In this document: in pieces, positions 10,733 to 23,572 of the stretch | Position numbering within the stretch: position 1 is the stretch's first letter | Layout of the letters: the number at the start of each line of letters is the position of its first letter | Assembly: GCF_020526085.1 (NCBI RefSeq) | Contig: NZ_CP084874.1 | Location: forward strand, 4,216,001-4,280,000 | Direction of reading: 5' to 3' | Length of the DNA stretch: 64,000 bases | Source of the DNA: Klebsiella africana | GTDB taxonomy: Bacteria > Pseudomonadota > Gammaproteobacteria > Enterobacterales > Enterobacteriaceae | The notes under the pieces: model-generated | Told to the model about the DNA's origin: nothing | Databases searched by the model: none | The model's input: only the letters and a program-made list of their open reading frames with translations | Made by a program: the position numbers and the translations under genes

Positions 10733-11880
10733 TGTTTTGCTAACTCCAGTACGGCGTCCGCCGCCTGCTCATCGGCGTTGCAGCGGATCTGCTGATGCAG
10801 CGCGCGAAACGTCTCATGCATCTCATGGCTGGTTTTGCCATCGGCCAGCAGCGGCTCAAGAGCGGCTGCCAGCGCCTGGGGCTCGCACTCATCCTGCAGC
10901 AGCTCTTTGACCAGCTCGCGACCGGCCAGCAGGTTCGGTAACGAGACGTAGTCGGTTTTTACCAACCGCTTCGCCAGCCAGAAGGTGAACGGCTTCATCC
11001 GGTAGCCCACCACCATCGGACATTTCGCCAGCATACACTCCAGCGCTGCCGTCCCGGAGGCCAGCAATGCGGCGTCGCTGGCGATCATCGCATCGCGCGC
11101 CTGACCGTCCAGCAGATGCACGATCATATCCGGCGCCGTCTCAGCTTTGATTCGCTCAAACTGCTCCCGCCGTTTAGCATTAACCAGCGGCACCACCACC
11201 TGCAGATCGGGATAAGTGGCGCGCAGAAGCTGAGCGGTTTTCAGAAAGTCCGCGCTGAGCATTTCGACTTCCGCGCCGCGACTGCCGGGCAGCAGAGCGA
11301 GGCAACGCACACTGTGCGGGATCCCTAACCGGTCGCGCGCAGCGCCTTTGTCAGGATCCAGCGGCATCGCATCCGCCATGGTATGGCCGATAAAGCGGCA
11401 GGGGACGTTGAATTTGTCATAAAACGCTTTTTCGAAAGGCAGAAAAGCCAGCACCAGGTCAGTCGCTCTGCCGATTTTGAAAACGCGTTTTTGTCGCCAG
11501 GCCCAGACCGACGGGCTGACATAGTGAATCGTTTTGATGCCCTGCTTTTTCAGATTCCCTTCGAGGGTAATATTGAAGTCAGGGGCGTCGATGCCGACGA
11601 AGACATCAGGGCGCAGCTCGCCAAAACGGCGGGTCAAATCGGCGCGAATATGGAGTAAGCGACGCAGGCGACCGAGCACTTCAACAATGCCCATCACCGC
11701 CAGCTCTTCCATTTCATACCAGGCTTCACACCCTTCCGCCTGCATTAGCGGCCCCGCCACGCCAACAAAGCGCGCATTCGGGATGCGGGCTTTGAGAGCG
11801 CGGATGAGGCCTGCACCTAGAATATCGCCGGAGGTTTCTCCGGCGACCAGGGCAATCGTCAGGGGACGCGATTCAGCCAT
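10729..11880 (-). CDS. lpxB: Lipid-A-disaccharide synthase
   Basis: GT19 glycosyltransferase on the inner face of the inner membrane. It joins UDP-2,3-diacylglucosamine to 2,3-diacylglucosamine-1-phosphate, forming the tetraacyl disaccharide of lipid A. The 383 residues show the N-terminal [12 protein letters not shown] nucleotide-fold motif, the central [12 protein letters not shown] block and the C-terminal [13 protein letters not shown] block. The ATG is fused to the lpxA stop (TAATG, one shared base) and the end overlaps rnhB. Essential in most enterobacteria. Confidence 0.97.
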   Translation of the reverse strand: MAESRPLTIALVAGETSGDILGAGLIRALKARIPNARFVGVAGPLMQAEGCEAWYEMEELAVMGIVEVLGRLRRLLHIRADLTRRFGELRPDVFVGIDAPDFNITLEGNLKKQGIKTIHYVSPSVWAWRQKRVFKIGRATDLVLAFLPFEKAFYDKFNVPCRFIGHTMADAMPLDPDKGAARDRLGIPHSVRCLALLPGSRGAEVEMLSADFLKTAQLLRATYPDLQVVVPLVNAKRREQFERIKAETAPDMIVHLLDGQARDAMIASDAALLASGTAALECMLAKCPMVVGYRMKPFTFWLAKRLVKTDYVSLPNLLAGRELVKELLQDECEPQALAAALEPLLADGKTSHEMHETFRALHQQIRCNADEQAADAVLELAKQ

Positions 11881-12668
11881 TACCGAATCAAGCCGCGGGT
11901 AGAACGAGCGAAGAAATCGACAAACGGCTGAACTTCAGGATGCTGAGCGGCCAGCTCGGCGATTTCCGGTTTGGCTTCTTCCAGCGTTTTGCCGCTGCGG
12001 TACAGCAGCTTATACGCGTTGCGGATCGCGGTGATTGCTTCCCGGCTGAAGCCGCGGCGTTTCAGGCCTTCGATGTTGACGCCGAACGGCGTCGCATGGT
12101 TGCCCTGGGCAATTACGAACGGCGGAACGTCCTGCGCCACGCCGGAACAGCCGCCAACCATAACGTGTGAGCCAATGACGCAGAACTGGTGCACCGCCGT
12201 CATGCCGCCGATAATGACATAATCATCCAGCGAAACATGGCCCGCGAGCGTCGCGTTATTGGCCAGAATGCAGCGATCGCCAAGCGTACAATCGTGCGCC
12301 ACGTGGGCGTTGATCATCAGCAGGTTATCGTTGCCCACCTTTGTTAATCCACCGCCCTGTACTGTGCCGCGATGAATGGTGACGCTTTCGCGAATGCGGT
12401 TGCGATCGCCAATTTCCACCCGGGTCGGTTCGCCAGCATATTTCAGATCCTGGTTAACTTCACCGATGGAAGCGAACTGATAGATCTCATTGTCACGGCC
12501 GATTTTGGTGTGACCGTTAACGACAACGTGAGACTTCAGCACGGTGCCTTCGCCGATTTCGACGTTAGCGCCAACAATACAAAACGGACCAATGTGGACG
12601 TTAGCGCCAATCACGGCGCCTTCTTCTACAATGGCGGTAGGATGAACAAAAGCGGTTTTATCAATCAC
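11880..12668 (-). CDS. lpxA: UDP-N-acetylglucosamine acyltransferase
   Basis: First step of lipid A synthesis: transfer of R-3-hydroxymyristate from acyl carrier protein to the 3-OH of UDP-GlcNAc. The 262-residue protein is a left-handed parallel beta-helix, visible as hexapeptide repeats from about residue 10 to 190, with a helical C-terminus. The HVAHDC segment contains the family's catalytic base (His125 in E. coli numbering). It starts three bases after fabZ and ends in a one-base overlap with lpxB. FabZ and LpxA compete for the same hydroxyacyl-ACP pool, which gives the gene order a biochemical sense. Confidence 0.97.
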   Translation of the reverse strand: MIDKTAFVHPTAIVEEGAVIGANVHIGPFCIVGANVEIGEGTVLKSHVVVNGHTKIGRDNEIYQFASIGEVNQDLKYAGEPTRVEIGDRNRIRESVTIHRGTVQGGGLTKVGNDNLLMINAHVAHDCTLGDRCILANNATLAGHVSLDDYVIIGGMTAVHQFCVIGSHVMVGGCSGVAQDVPPFVIAQGNHATPFGVNIEGLKRRGFSREAITAIRNAYKLLYRSGKTLEEAKPEIAELAAQHPEVQPFVDFFARSTRGLIR

Positions 12669-12671
12669 GTA

Positions 12672-13127
12672 TCAGGCCTCCCGGCTACGCGCACACATCA
12701 TCGTCGCTTCGCAAACCACTTTACCGTCAACCAGCGCAACGCCTTTGAAACGGGTCAGGCCGCGGCGGGTTTTCTCGAAAGTGACTTCCATAATCATCTG
12801 ATCGCCTGGTACTACCGGGCGTTTGAAGCGTGCTTCATCGATACCCGCGAAGTAGTACAGCTCGCCTGGTTCCAGTTTTCCGACGCTTTTAAATGCCAGA
12901 ATCCCGGTGGCCTGCGCCATTGCTTCCAGAATCAGCACGCCCGGCAAAATCGGCTTACCAGGGAAGTGCCCCTGGAAAAACGGCTCGTTTACAGAAACAT
13001 TTTTTACTGCGCGCAGAAAACGACCTTCTTCAAAATCCAGCACGCGGTCTACCAGCAGGAACGGGTAACGGTGAGGCAGAAGTTCCAGAATCTCTTCAAT
13101 GTGCAGAGTATGAGTGTCAGTAGTCAA
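12672..13127 (-). CDS. fabZ: 3-hydroxyacyl-ACP dehydratase FabZ
   Basis: Hot-dog-fold dehydratase of fatty-acid elongation that converts 3-hydroxyacyl-ACP to trans-2-enoyl-ACP. The catalytic pair His54 (QGHFPGKP) and Glu68 (VLILEAMAQ) is present. The start is TTG 13127, preceded by AGGAAGAG. It gives 151 residues, the family length and the same rare start codon as in E. coli; an earlier in-frame start would add about 24 unrelated residues. The weak start probably keeps FabZ output low relative to LpxA and LpxC. Confidence 0.94.
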   Translation of the reverse strand: MTTDTHTLHIEEILELLPHRYPFLLVDRVLDFEEGRFLRAVKNVSVNEPFFQGHFPGKPILPGVLILEAMAQATGILAFKSVGKLEPGELYYFAGIDEARFKRPVVPGDQMIMEVTFEKTRRGLTRFKGVALVDGKVVCEATMMCARSREA

Positions 13128-13169
13128 AATACTCTTCCTGTCTAAATTTACTAAAAGGCAATAATAACA

Positions 13170-13206
13170 CGGCCTGCGGCAATCTTTTAGCGAATGCAAC
13201 AGGCCG
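13170..13206 (-). other. Stem-loop in the lpxD-fabZ gap
   Basis: CGGCCTG and CAGGCCG, at either end of a 23-base loop, can pair in the 105-base gap between lpxD and fabZ. There is no T-run directly after it, so it is not a classic terminator. It may be a processing or stability element on the operon mRNA. Confidence 0.35.
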
Positions 13207-13232
13207 GAAATGTCATGTGACCAAATGATGAA

Positions 13233-14258
13233 TTAGTCTTGTTGATTAACCTTGCGCTCAATCGCTTTAAGGCGCTTGCTCATCTCGTCAATATTCATCA
13301 CCAGCGCAGCGGTTTTACGCCACGCCTTGTTCGGCTGCAGCGGAATACCGGAGGAGTATACGCCAGGTTCGCTGATAGGACGCATCACCATCCCCATCCC
13401 CGTGACGGTGACCTTATCGCAGATTTCCATATGGCCGTTAATCACGCTGGCACCGCCAATCATGCAGTAGCGGCCAATTTTCAGGCTGCCCGCCATGATG
13501 ACACCGCCGGCAACCGCGGTATTGTCGCCAATCACCACGTTATGCGCAATCTGGCACTGGTTATCAATGATAACGCCGTTGCCAATCACGGTATCGTCCA
13601 GCGCACCACGGTCAATCGTGGTGCAGGCACCGATCTCTACGCGATCGCCAATAATGACGCGGCCCAGCTGCGGGATCTTCACCCAGTTACCACGATCGTT
13701 AGCGTAGCCGAAGCCATCCGCGCCGATCACCGTGCTGGACTGGATCAGGCAATTTTCGCCGATCTCAATCTCATGATAAACGGTCACATTGGCCCACAAA
13801 CGCGAGCCGGCGCCTATTTTCGTATTTTTCCCAACGAAGCAGCCTGCGCCGATCACCACGTTATCGCCCAGTACAACACCGGATTCGATAACGGCGTTGG
13901 CGCCGATGGCGACGTTGTTACCCAGCTTCGCCGACGGATCGATGACCGCGCTCGGCGCGATATCCTGTGCCGGCTGCGGCGTGGTATCAAGAATTTGAGC
14001 CATGCGCGCGTAGGTCAGGTAGGGGTTACGCACTACCAGTGCGGCGCTATGGGCAAAAGGTAAATCATCCTGCGTCATTACAACGGCAGAAGCCTGGCAA
14101 GCGGCCAGGTGCTCACGGTACTTAGGGTTGACCATGAAAGTGATTTGGCCCGTTTTCGCGCTCTGCATGGACGCAACGCCGGTGATGACGATATCGCCAT
14201 CACCGTGTAATTCTGCATCCAACTGCTGCGCGAGATCAGCCAGTCGAATTGAAGGCAT
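13233..14258 (-). CDS. lpxD: UDP-3-O-(3-hydroxymyristoyl)glucosamine N-acyltransferase
   Basis: Third step of lipid A synthesis, adding the second hydroxymyristate from ACP to the deacetylated amino group. The 341 residues comprise an N-terminal uridine-binding domain (to about residue 100), a hexapeptide-repeat beta-helix and a C-terminal helix. [15 protein letters not shown] contains the conserved catalytic His (His239 in E. coli). It sits three bases after skp and upstream of fabZ, in the conserved bamA-skp-lpxD-fabZ-lpxA-lpxB order. Confidence 0.97.
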   Translation of the reverse strand: MPSIRLADLAQQLDAELHGDGDIVITGVASMQSAKTGQITFMVNPKYREHLAACQASAVVMTQDDLPFAHSAALVVRNPYLTYARMAQILDTTPQPAQDIAPSAVIDPSAKLGNNVAIGANAVIESGVVLGDNVVIGAGCFVGKNTKIGAGSRLWANVTVYHEIEIGENCLIQSSTVIGADGFGYANDRGNWVKIPQLGRVIIGDRVEIGACTTIDRGALDDTVIGNGVIIDNQCQIAHNVVIGDNTAVAGGVIMAGSLKIGRYCMIGGASVINGHMEICDKVTVTGMGMVMRPISEPGVYSSGIPLQPNKAWRKTAALVMNIDEMSKRLKAIERKVNQQD

Positions 14259-14261
14259 TAC

Positions 14262-14747
14262 TTATTTAACCTGTTTCAGCACATCAGCGGTGATGTCTTT
14301 TACATCGCTGCTGTTGTATGCAACGGCATTCGCGTCAACCACCAGATCGATGCTCTGATCTTTCGCTACGCTCTGTACGGCAGTCTGGATACGGGTAACC
14401 AGTTTGCCACGCTCTTCGTTGGAACGACGTGCGCGATCCTGCTCAAACGCCTGCGCTTTCTGGGAGAAGGTCTGGCGCTGAGCCATCACGTCTTTTTCCA
14501 GTTTGGTACGATCGGCGCCCGGCTTCATGGACTGCAGACGCTGCATTTTGGACTGCAGGTCGCCTTCCATACGCTGCAGTTCGCTAGCGCGGCCTTTGAA
14601 CTCGTTTTCCAGCGTGTTGGAAACGCCAGTTTTCTGGGCAACCTGTTGGAACAGGCTGTTCATGTTCACCAGGGCAATTTTATCTGCCGCCTGAGCGGAA
14701 GTTACCATTGCCAAACCCAGACCTGCAGCTAATAACCACTTTTTCAC
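14262..14747 (-). CDS. skp: Periplasmic chaperone Skp
   Basis: Trimeric periplasmic holdase that keeps unfolded outer-membrane proteins soluble on the way to the BAM complex. The 161-residue precursor has a clear Sec signal peptide ending AQA-ADK (cleavage after residue 20). It continues as a small beta body with two long charged helices rich in Lys, Gln, Glu and Arg (about residues 40-125), which form the tentacles. ATG 14747 has an AGGAG site. It sits between bamA and lpxD, consistent with a shared envelope role. Confidence 0.96.
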   Translation of the reverse strand: MKKWLLAAGLGLAMVTSAQAADKIALVNMNSLFQQVAQKTGVSNTLENEFKGRASELQRMEGDLQSKMQRLQSMKPGADRTKLEKDVMAQRQTFSQKAQAFEQDRARRSNEERGKLVTRIQTAVQSVAKDQSIDLVVDANAVAYNSSDVKDITADVLKQVK

Positions 14748-14802
14748 AATAAACTCCTTACCATCCCATGAGTACCCAGGGGTACCGTTATTTGCGTGGC
14801 GA

Positions 14803-14823
14803 GGCGATAACCACGTTATCGCC
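14803..14823 (-). other. Strong hairpin between bamA and skp
   Basis: The perfect stem GGCGATAAC / GTTATCGCC encloses three bases. A second small hairpin (GTACCC / GGGTAC) lies at 14773-14786. Neither is followed by a T-run, so mRNA processing or stabilisation upstream of skp is more likely than termination. Confidence 0.5.
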
Positions 14824-14868
14824 TACAGTCAGCGCTATACTGCACTTGCATTCCGTTGCCGCCAACAA

Positions 14869-17316
<2,448 letters not shown>

Positions 17317-17329
17317 CTAACAAACTCTC

Positions 17330-18682
17330 TTATAACCGAGAGAAATCATTGAAAAGTGCAAGCCCCATTAACAGCACCAGCAGTATTGAGCCAATGCGAT
17401 AACTAAAGTCTTGAACTCGCTCGGATACCGGCCCGCCCTTCAGCTTTTCAATCGCTAAAAACAGCAGATGTCCCCCATCCAGTACGGGTAGTGGGAACAG
17501 GTTGATAATTCCGAGGTTCACGCTAATCAGCGCAAGGAACATCAGATAATAAATCAACCCAAACTCCGCTGACATTCCAGCCCCCTGAGCGATAGAGATC
17601 GGCCCACTGAGGTTGTTCAGTTTGACATCACCGGTTATCAATTTACCCAGCATCCTGACCGTCAGTGACATCAGCTGCCAGGTTTTATCCGTGGCTTCAG
17701 CGATGGCGGCAAACGGTCCGTACTGACGTACAGTCTTGTATTCTTCAGGCAGCGGGATGACCTTTGGCACCACCCCTGCAAACCCTTCAGCCTTACCTTT
17801 CACCGTTTTCGCATCCGGCGTCAGGGTTAACGGCAGCGCACTTCCCTGCCGTTCAATCTCCAGCGCCAGCGCTTTGCCCGGATTATCGCGCACTAGATTA
17901 ACAAACGTCATCCACTGCGTTAACGGTTGACCATCGACTTTAACGATCCGGTCGCCCGCTTGCAAACCCGCTTTCTGGGCTGCCGAACCCGCCTGGACTT
18001 CCGCCAGCACTGTATCAATCTGCGCGCTGCGCGGCTGGATCCCCAGTGACGTCACGGGATCTTGCTTGTCGGGCTCAAAGGCCCAGTGCCGCAGATCGAC
18101 GATTTTATCCTGGCGCTGATTAGTCCCGAAAGGGGCGACGGTAAGTATTGTTTGCGGGTTGCCGATTTTGGCGACCAGCTGCATACGCACCGCATCCCAA
18201 TCAGGCGTTTCGATACCATCTATCGCTTTAAGTTCCGTTCCTTTTGCAATTTGTGCTTGCGCGGCAACCGAATTGGGCGTTATTTCACCCACCACCGGCC
18301 GCACGCCGGGAACGCCGATGATGAACACCAGCCAGTAAGCAAAGATAGCGAAAATGAAGTTAGCGATGGGGCCGGCGGCAATCACCGCCGCACGCTGACC
18401 GACGGTTTTATTGTTGAAAGCGTAGTGACGCATCTCCGGCGCAACTGCTTCAACACGCTCATCCAGCATCTTGACGTAGCCGCCCAGCGGAATCAGGGCG
18501 ATGACGAACTCTGTGCCCTGCTTATCCATCCGCCGCCACAGCGCTTTACCGAAGCCGATAGAAAAACGCTCAACCCGGATACCGCAGCGGCGCGCCACCC
18601 AAAAATGGCCAAACTCATGCACCGTAATCAGTACGCCAAGCGCAATGATAAAAGCCGCCAGATTCCAGAGCACGCTCAGCAT
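17330..18682 (-). CDS. rseP: Site-2 intramembrane protease RseP
   Basis: Inner-membrane zinc protease that makes the second cut in anti-sigma factor RseA, releasing sigma-E, and also clears signal-peptide remnants. The HEFGH zinc site is at residues 22-26 in the first membrane segment, and the third zinc ligand lies in the C-terminal LPVLDGGHL motif. Two periplasmic PDZ domains lie between. ATG 18682, with GGAAGG four bases upstream, gives 450 residues as in E. coli; a TTG five codons earlier was rejected. Its neighbours cdsA and bamA match the usual order. Confidence 0.96.
   Translation of the reverse strand: MLSVLWNLAAFIIALGVLITVHEFGHFWVARRCGIRVERFSIGFGKALWRRMDKQGTEFVIALIPLGGYVKMLDERVEAVAPEMRHYAFNNKTVGQRAAVIAAGPIANFIFAIFAYWLVFIIGVPGVRPVVGEITPNSVAAQAQIAKGTELKAIDGIETPDWDAVRMQLVAKIGNPQTILTVAPFGTNQRQDKIVDLRHWAFEPDKQDPVTSLGIQPRSAQIDTVLAEVQAGSAAQKAGLQAGDRIVKVDGQPLTQWMTFVNLVRDNPGKALALEIERQGSALPLTLTPDAKTVKGKAEGFAGVVPKVIPLPEEYKTVRQYGPFAAIAEATDKTWQLMSLTVRMLGKLITGDVKLNNLSGPISIAQGAGMSAEFGLIYYLMFLALISVNLGIINLFPLPVLDGGHLLFLAIEKLKGGPVSERVQDFSYRIGSILLVLLMGLALFNDFSRL
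18208..18236 (-). promoter_or_regulatory. Candidate sigma-E promoter inside rseP, possibly for bamA-skp-lpxD
   Basis: The minus strand has GGAACTT (18236-18230), a 16-base spacer and TCGAAA (18213-18208), which fits the sigma-E pattern of a GGAACTT -35 and a TCNAA -10. It lies within the rseP coding sequence and points toward bamA. Coding constraint could produce it by chance. Confidence 0.35.
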
Positions 18683-18693
18683 ATTACCTTCCG

Positions 18694-19551
18694 TCAAATC
18701 GTCCTGAAGACTAACAGTAGCAGACAGGCAAAGACCGGCACCGCCGCCGTCAGGCTGTCGATACGATCAAGAATACCACCGTGTCCGGGAATCAAGTGCC
18801 CGCTATCCTTAATGCCGGCCTCGCGCTTAAACATACTTTCCGTCAAGTCGCCCAATACCGAAGCCAGAGCAGCTACTACCGAACAAACCAGCAGCACCGT
18901 CGGCGTGACGTCAAGGTGCGCCCACACTCCGTAGGCCCAGGAGATCACCGCCGCGGTCAGCAAACCGCCAAAAAAGCCCTGCCAGGTTTTTCCCGGAGAA
19001 ACCTTCGGCGCCAGCTTATGCTTACCGAACATTTTGCCAAACATATAGGCGCCGGAGTCCGCACCCCAGACCAGGATCATGACGTACAGCAGCCACAGCG
19101 CACCGCTGTAATGGTTATCAGTATAGTGCCAGGCGCGCAGCGCCAGCATACCCCAGAAAAACGGCACGATGGTCAGGATGCCAAAGATCAGGCGCAGCAC
19201 TTTAGAATGACGCCAGAAGGCCGCTGACGCCGGGTAAGAAAGCACCAGCAACAGCGCGACGATCCACCAGGCGAAAGAGGCCCATAGCGACCCTTCGACC
19301 ATCGGTTGATGGACGTCATAATGGTATTCAGGCAGCAGAAAAAGCATCGCCGCCAGCAGAAGGCCGCAGAGTACCGCCAACCAAACCCGCTGCGACGTCG
19401 AGGTGAAACCGCTCAGTTGTCCCCACTCCCAGGCGGCGAGCATACACACGACCAGGGTGACGATAGCAAAGCCCATCGGCGGCAATAAAAACAATGCCGC
19501 AATGACGACGGGGATTAAGACGAAAGCAGATATCAGGCGATACTTCAGCAA
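18694..19551 (-). CDS. cdsA: Phosphatidate cytidylyltransferase CdsA
   Basis: Polytopic inner-membrane enzyme that makes CDP-diacylglycerol from CTP and phosphatidate, the precursor of all membrane phospholipids. It has 285 residues with about eight hydrophobic segments and the C-terminal family signature ([13 protein letters not shown] followed by [10 protein letters not shown]), which carries metal- and CTP-binding residues. The start is TTG 19551, agreeing with the E. coli protein length. It begins 12 bases after uppS and ends 11 bases before rseP. Confidence 0.95.
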   Translation of the reverse strand: MLKYRLISAFVLIPVVIAALFLLPPMGFAIVTLVVCMLAAWEWGQLSGFTSTSQRVWLAVLCGLLLAAMLFLLPEYHYDVHQPMVEGSLWASFAWWIVALLLVLSYPASAAFWRHSKVLRLIFGILTIVPFFWGMLALRAWHYTDNHYSGALWLLYVMILVWGADSGAYMFGKMFGKHKLAPKVSPGKTWQGFFGGLLTAAVISWAYGVWAHLDVTPTVLLVCSVVAALASVLGDLTESMFKREAGIKDSGHLIPGHGGILDRIDSLTAAVPVFACLLLLVFRTI

Positions 19552-19563
19552 AAGTGACCCCCA

Positions 19564-20325
19564 TCAGGCATGACTGCCACCCGGCTCAGTGCCGCCGAAA
19601 CGACGCTCTCGATTAACAAAGGCATGGAGTGCACCTTCAAAGTCCTGTTCAGCAAAATCGGGCCAAAGAACATCCGTAAAGTAAAGTTCGGCATAGGCAA
19701 TTTGCCAAATCAGAAAGTTACTTATTCGGTGCTCTCCCCCGGTCCTAATAACTAAATCAACGGGAGCCAGTTCATGCATGCAGACCTGCTGACTCAGCAT
19801 GTCCTCTGTGATCTGCTCAGGCAGCAGCGTCCCGTCCTGTACCTGTTTCGCCAGCAGACGAACGCCCTGGGTAATATCCCAGCGGCCGCCGTAATTTGCC
19901 GCAATGTTCAGCGTCAAGCCGGTATTGTTTGCGGTCAGCGCTTCCGCTTTGCGGATACGCTCCTGCAGGCGCGCATTGAAGCGCGTGGTGTCGCCAATAA
20001 TCCGCAAACGCACATTGTGTCGATGCAGACTTTTGACTTCGCTATCCAGCGCCCAGACGAAAAGCTCCATCAGCGCACTGACTTCCTGCGCAGGACGATT
20101 CCAGTTTTCACTGCTGAACGCGTATAACGTTAACGCCTCAATCCCATTATTCGCCGCGAAGGAAACCGCACGACGTACGGATTTCGCACCGGCCTTATGC
20201 CCGAAAGCGCGAATTTTACCTTGCCTTTTCGCCCAACGGCCGTTGCCATCCATAATAATGGCGACATGACGGCAGCCATGGGTGGGCGATATTTCGCTGA
20301 CAGTTTGATTAGCAGACAACATCAC
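19564..20325 (-). CDS. uppS: Undecaprenyl diphosphate synthase (cis-prenyltransferase)
   Basis: Adds eight isopentenyl diphosphates in cis to farnesyl diphosphate. This makes the C55 lipid carrier for peptidoglycan, O-antigen and capsule, the last being important in Klebsiella. The catalytic Asp lies in IIMDGNGRW. Starting at GTG 20325 puts it at residue 26 of 253, exactly as in E. coli. An ATG five codons upstream (20340) cannot be excluded, since neither start has a clear ribosome-binding site. C-terminal LVIRTGGEHRISNF is the substrate-binding block. Also named ispU. Confidence 0.95.
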   Translation of the reverse strand: MMLSANQTVSEISPTHGCRHVAIIMDGNGRWAKRQGKIRAFGHKAGAKSVRRAVSFAANNGIEALTLYAFSSENWNRPAQEVSALMELFVWALDSEVKSLHRHNVRLRIIGDTTRFNARLQERIRKAEALTANNTGLTLNIAANYGGRWDITQGVRLLAKQVQDGTLLPEQITEDMLSQQVCMHELAPVDLVIRTGGEHRISNFLIWQIAYAELYFTDVLWPDFAEQDFEGALHAFVNRERRFGGTEPGGSHA

Positions 20326-20451
20326 GCGTTTTAAGTCCATAATAAGGATTAACTAGCCACCAAACAGAGGCCACCGGGCCGCGCTGGATACGCATTTTTA
20401 TCCGATGCCGGGGCTGCAGCCAATCGCAGAGAACAACCAAAAGCTTTACGC

Positions 20452-20475
20452 AAAAAAGCCGTGTTTTGCCACGGC
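20452..20475 (-). terminator. Rho-independent terminator after dxr
   Basis: On the minus strand the stem GCCGTG / CACGGC with loop GCAAAA is followed by TTTTTT. It lies in the 234-base gap between dxr and uppS, so uppS-cdsA needs either read-through or its own promoter in the remaining 120 bases, where I see no convincing consensus. Confidence 0.75.
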
Positions 20476-20559
20476 CACCGTAATCTTTAACAACAAAATG
20501 CAACGATCGGGTGGCGCAGACTATATCACCGAAGCCTTGCGCCCACAAATATCACCGCG

Positions 20560-21762
20560 TTACGCCTGTGCGCTCCACCGCTTTAGCTGCTGGTGAGCAA
20601 CCGCGCGGGCATCAGCGTCGATAACCAGAACATCATCAATGCTTTGCGGCTCTTCCAGGTTCATCTTGTCCAGCACGGCCTGGTTAACCGCCGCAATATC
20701 GGTAAAGCGGATATCGCCATGCAGAAACGCCGCAACCGACTCTTCATTGGCCGCATTCAGCGAGGTGGTTGCCGCCTGGCCGACCTCAAACGCGTCCATC
20801 GCCAGCTTCAGGCAGGGGTAGCGCGTATAGTCTGGCGCGGAGAAGCTCAGATTGCTCAACTGGCAGAAGTCCAGCGGCTTAACGCCGGAATTCAGCCGCT
20901 GCGGCCAGCCCATGGTATGCGCGATAGGCGTGCGCATATCCGGCTCCCCAAGCTGCGCCAGCACGCTGCCGTCCTGATAGCGAACCATCGAGTGGATCAC
21001 CGACTGCGGGTGGATCAGCACTTCCATCTGCTGTGCAGAGGCATTGAACAGCCAGCGCGCTTCAATGTACTCCAGGCCTTTATTCATCATCGTGGCTGAG
21101 TCGACGGAGATCTTACGTCCCATTGACCAGTTTGGATGGCGGCAGGCCTGATCCGGCGTCATCGCCGCCAGTTCAGCCACGGCGGTCTCGCGGAAGGGCC
21201 CGCCGGAGCCGGTCAGCAGGATTGACGAAACGCCATGCTGTGCGAGATCAGCGTATCCCAGTTGCTGCTGAATTGTCTCCGGCATACTCTGAAAAATCGC
21301 GTTATGTTCGCTATCCACCGGCAGCAGTCGCGCGCCTGACCGCTGGACCGCCTCCATGAACAGGCGACCGCAGGTCACCAGCGATTCTTTATTCGCTAAC
21401 AGCACCGTTTTGCCGGCGCGGATCGCCGCCAGCGTCGGTACCAGTCCCGCCGCGCCGACGATGGCCGCCATGACCTGATCGACGTCATCCAGCGCGGCGA
21501 CCTCGGCCGCCGCCTGCTGGCCGCTCAGCACCTCCGTATGGCAGCCATGCTCATGCAGACGGGTGCGCAAGCGCTCGGCGCTTTGCGCATCATCCATCAC
21601 GGCGTAACGCGGGGTAAATTCCAGGCATTGTTCAACCATACGGTCAACGTTTTTCCCCGCGACCAGCGCGGCGATGGAAAAGCGACCAGGGTTATGGCGC
21701 ACCACATCCAGCGTGCTACAGCCAATGGATCCGGTCGAACCGAGAACGGTTAATTGCTTCAT
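20560..21762 (-). CDS. dxr: 1-deoxy-D-xylulose 5-phosphate reductoisomerase
   Basis: NADPH- and divalent-metal-dependent enzyme making 2-C-methyl-D-erythritol 4-phosphate, the committed step of the MEP isoprenoid pathway and the target of fosmidomycin. The 400 residues show GSTGSIG (residues 8-14) for NADPH and [18 protein letters not shown] and [10 protein letters not shown] for metal and substrate. It lies one gene from uppS, which consumes its pathway's end products. A 227-base gap separates it from frr, and I found no confident promoter there. Confidence 0.96.
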   Translation of the reverse strand: MKQLTVLGSTGSIGCSTLDVVRHNPGRFSIAALVAGKNVDRMVEQCLEFTPRYAVMDDAQSAERLRTRLHEHGCHTEVLSGQQAAAEVAALDDVDQVMAAIVGAAGLVPTLAAIRAGKTVLLANKESLVTCGRLFMEAVQRSGARLLPVDSEHNAIFQSMPETIQQQLGYADLAQHGVSSILLTGSGGPFRETAVAELAAMTPDQACRHPNWSMGRKISVDSATMMNKGLEYIEARWLFNASAQQMEVLIHPQSVIHSMVRYQDGSVLAQLGEPDMRTPIAHTMGWPQRLNSGVKPLDFCQLSNLSFSAPDYTRYPCLKLAMDAFEVGQAATTSLNAANEESVAAFLHGDIRFTDIAAVNQAVLDKMNLEEPQSIDDVLVIDADARAVAHQQLKRWSAQA

Positions 21763-21989
21763 GAAACGTCCAGAAGAGTGGAAACAGAATAAAAAGCAAA
21801 ACGCCGCCAGCGAGCCCCTACGCTACCACTCTCGGGGAAAAGACGACGGCATTAGGCCTTCAACTAGCGCTAAAGGCTACAAGGCCAGCCTTCTCAACGC
21901 AATCCCGAGAATTGAGCGTACAGTCTCCTGTACGGCGTTTCAGATTTTACTCAGACCAGTCAGTACCCAGCCCGAGCAACGGCAGAGCA

Positions 21990-22547
21990 TCAGAACTGCA
22001 TCAGTTCCGCTTCTTTGTCTGCCAGCGCCGCGTCAACTTTTTTGATGGCGGCGTCAGTCATTTTCTGCACGTCGTCCTGAGAACGGCGATCGTCATCTTC
22101 GCTGATCTCTTTTTCTTTCAGCAGCGCTTTGACTTTATCGTTGGCGTCGCGGCGAACGTTGCGCACAGCAACACGCGCCTGCTCAGCTTCGCCACGGACG
22201 ATCTTGGTCAGATCTTTACGGCGCTCTTCGGTCAGCGGCGGCAGAGGAACACGAATATCGCTGCCGGCAGAACTTGGGTTCAGACCGAGGTCAGAGGCCA
22301 TGATCGCTTTTTCAACGGCGGCGGACATAGAGCGGTCAAAGACGTTGATTTTCAGGGTACGGGAGTCTTCGACGGTGACGCTGGCCAGCTGGCGCAGCGG
22401 GGTCGGAGTACCATAGTATTCAACAACAATCCCGTCCAGCAGGCTCGGAGAAGCACGACCCGTGCGAATTTTGCTGATTTGGTTTTTGAATGCTTCGACG
22501 CATTTTTCCATGCGGATTTCAGCATCTTTTCTGATATCGCTAATCAC
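21990..22547 (-). CDS. frr: Ribosome recycling factor
   Basis: With EF-G, splits post-termination ribosomes into subunits. The 185 residues form the tRNA-like two-domain protein: a three-helix bundle with the conserved [13 protein letters not shown] block, an inserted beta domain, and the C-terminal [17 protein letters not shown]. The start is GTG 22547, the same codon used by E. coli frr. It follows pyrH after a 149-base gap that holds a long imperfect stem-loop. Essential. Confidence 0.97.
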   Translation of the reverse strand: MISDIRKDAEIRMEKCVEAFKNQISKIRTGRASPSLLDGIVVEYYGTPTPLRQLASVTVEDSRTLKINVFDRSMSAAVEKAIMASDLGLNPSSAGSDIRVPLPPLTEERRKDLTKIVRGEAEQARVAVRNVRRDANDKVKALLKEKEISEDDDRRSQDDVQKMTDAAIKKVDAALADKEAELMQF

Positions 22548-22636
22548 GTTACGAATCCTTGAAAGCTTGTCTCAGTCAGACCAGACGGTTGCCCGTCGGA
22601 AAATGAGCTAAGTATAGTCAGATTTAATGAAAATCA

Positions 22637-22678
22637 CCGGGCAATATCCCCGCGAAAGTAAAGCGGAATATTACCCGG
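22637..22678 (-). other. Long imperfect stem-loop between pyrH and frr
   Basis: On the minus strand two arms of about 16 bases, beginning CCGGGTAATATTCCGC and ending ATATTGCCCGG, pair almost fully (with G-U pairs) around a short loop. The T-content after it is modest. It may be a weak terminator, a processing site or an attenuation point for frr. Confidence 0.5.
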
Positions 22679-22696
22679 ATTTGGCGCTGACGGGAA

Positions 22697-23422
22697 TTAT
22701 TCCGTGATCAATGTGCCTTCTTTTTCGCCCATCACCACGCGACGCAGCGCGCCAGGTTTGTTCATGTTAAAGACGCGAATCGGCAGTTTGTGGTCGCGCG
22801 CCAGGGTAAAGGCCGCCAGATCCATCACTTTCAGCTCTTTATCCAGCACTTCGCTGTAGGTCAGCTGATCGTACATGGTGGCAGAAGGATCTTTTGCCGG
22901 GTCGGCGGTGAATACGCCATCAACCTTGGTCGCTTTCAGCACCACATCGGCTTCAATTTCAATACCGCGCAGGCAAGCTGCGGAGTCGGTGGTAAAGAAC
23001 GGGTTGCCGGTACCCGCGGACAGGATCACCACGCGGTTGTTACGCAGCAGGCTGATCGCCTCTGCCCAGCTGTAGTTATCGCACACACCGTTCAGCGGGA
23101 TGGCGGACATCAGACGAGCGTTCACATAGGCGCGGTGGAGCGCATCACGCATCGCGAGGCCATTCATGACCGTTGCCAGCATGCCCATGTGGTCGCCCAC
23201 AACGCGGTTCATACCCGCTTTCGCCAGACCAGCACCACGGAACAGGTTACCGCCACCAATTACTACGCCAACCTGAATACCCAGCTCAACCAGCTCTTTG
23301 ATCTCCTGAGCCATGCGGTCAAGTATGCTTGCATCAATACCGAAGCCTTCTGAGCCCTGCAGCGCTTCGCCACTTAATTTCAGCAGAATACGTTTGTAGA
23401 CGGGTTTTGCATTGGTAGCCAT
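22697..23422 (-). CDS. pyrH: UMP kinase
   Basis: Hexameric amino-acid-kinase-fold enzyme phosphorylating UMP to UDP; in the family it is activated by GTP and inhibited by UTP. The 241 residues have the N-terminal [10 protein letters not shown] and [11 protein letters not shown] motifs for phosphate binding and [11 protein letters not shown] for UMP. A good terminator precedes it after tsf, and a promoter candidate lies in the 150-base gap. It is followed by frr, the order seen in most proteobacteria. Confidence 0.97.
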   Translation of the reverse strand: MATNAKPVYKRILLKLSGEALQGSEGFGIDASILDRMAQEIKELVELGIQVGVVIGGGNLFRGAGLAKAGMNRVVGDHMGMLATVMNGLAMRDALHRAYVNARLMSAIPLNGVCDNYSWAEAISLLRNNRVVILSAGTGNPFFTTDSAACLRGIEIEADVVLKATKVDGVFTADPAKDPSATMYDQLTYSEVLDKELKVMDLAAFTLARDHKLPIRVFNMNKPGALRRVVMGEKEGTLITE

Positions 23423-23497
23423 GTTTCTTTCCTGAGACTGTCAACGAATGAGATGTGAGAATTCCGGCGACATTGTATGTCGCATTTCAGCGCGGCC

Positions 23498-23526
23498 ACT
23501 ATAAGCCGTTGGCTGAATTTACAAAA
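23498..23526 (-). promoter_or_regulatory. Candidate sigma-70 promoter for pyrH
   Basis: The -10 TATAGT (23503-23498) has the weak -35 TTTTGT 17 bases upstream. It lies just after the tsf terminator and about 75 bases before pyrH. The -35 is poor. Confidence 0.35.
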
Positions 23527-23533
23527 TGGGCGC

Positions 23534-23567
23534 AAAAAGAAGCCGCCCTCAGGCGGCTCCTTTTTTT
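23534..23567. terminator. Terminator after tsf
   Basis: The stem AGCCGCC / GGCGGCT with loop TGAG is flanked on the minus strand by TCTTTTT and on the plus strand by a seven-T run. It ends the rpsB-tsf transcript. Confidence 0.88.
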
Positions 23568-23572
23568 AAAAA

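Noticed and set aside
20309..20548. A 79-codon minus-strand frame between dxr and uppS
   Set aside because: It overlaps the start of uppS and spans the dxr terminator, and its composition does not look like coding sequence.
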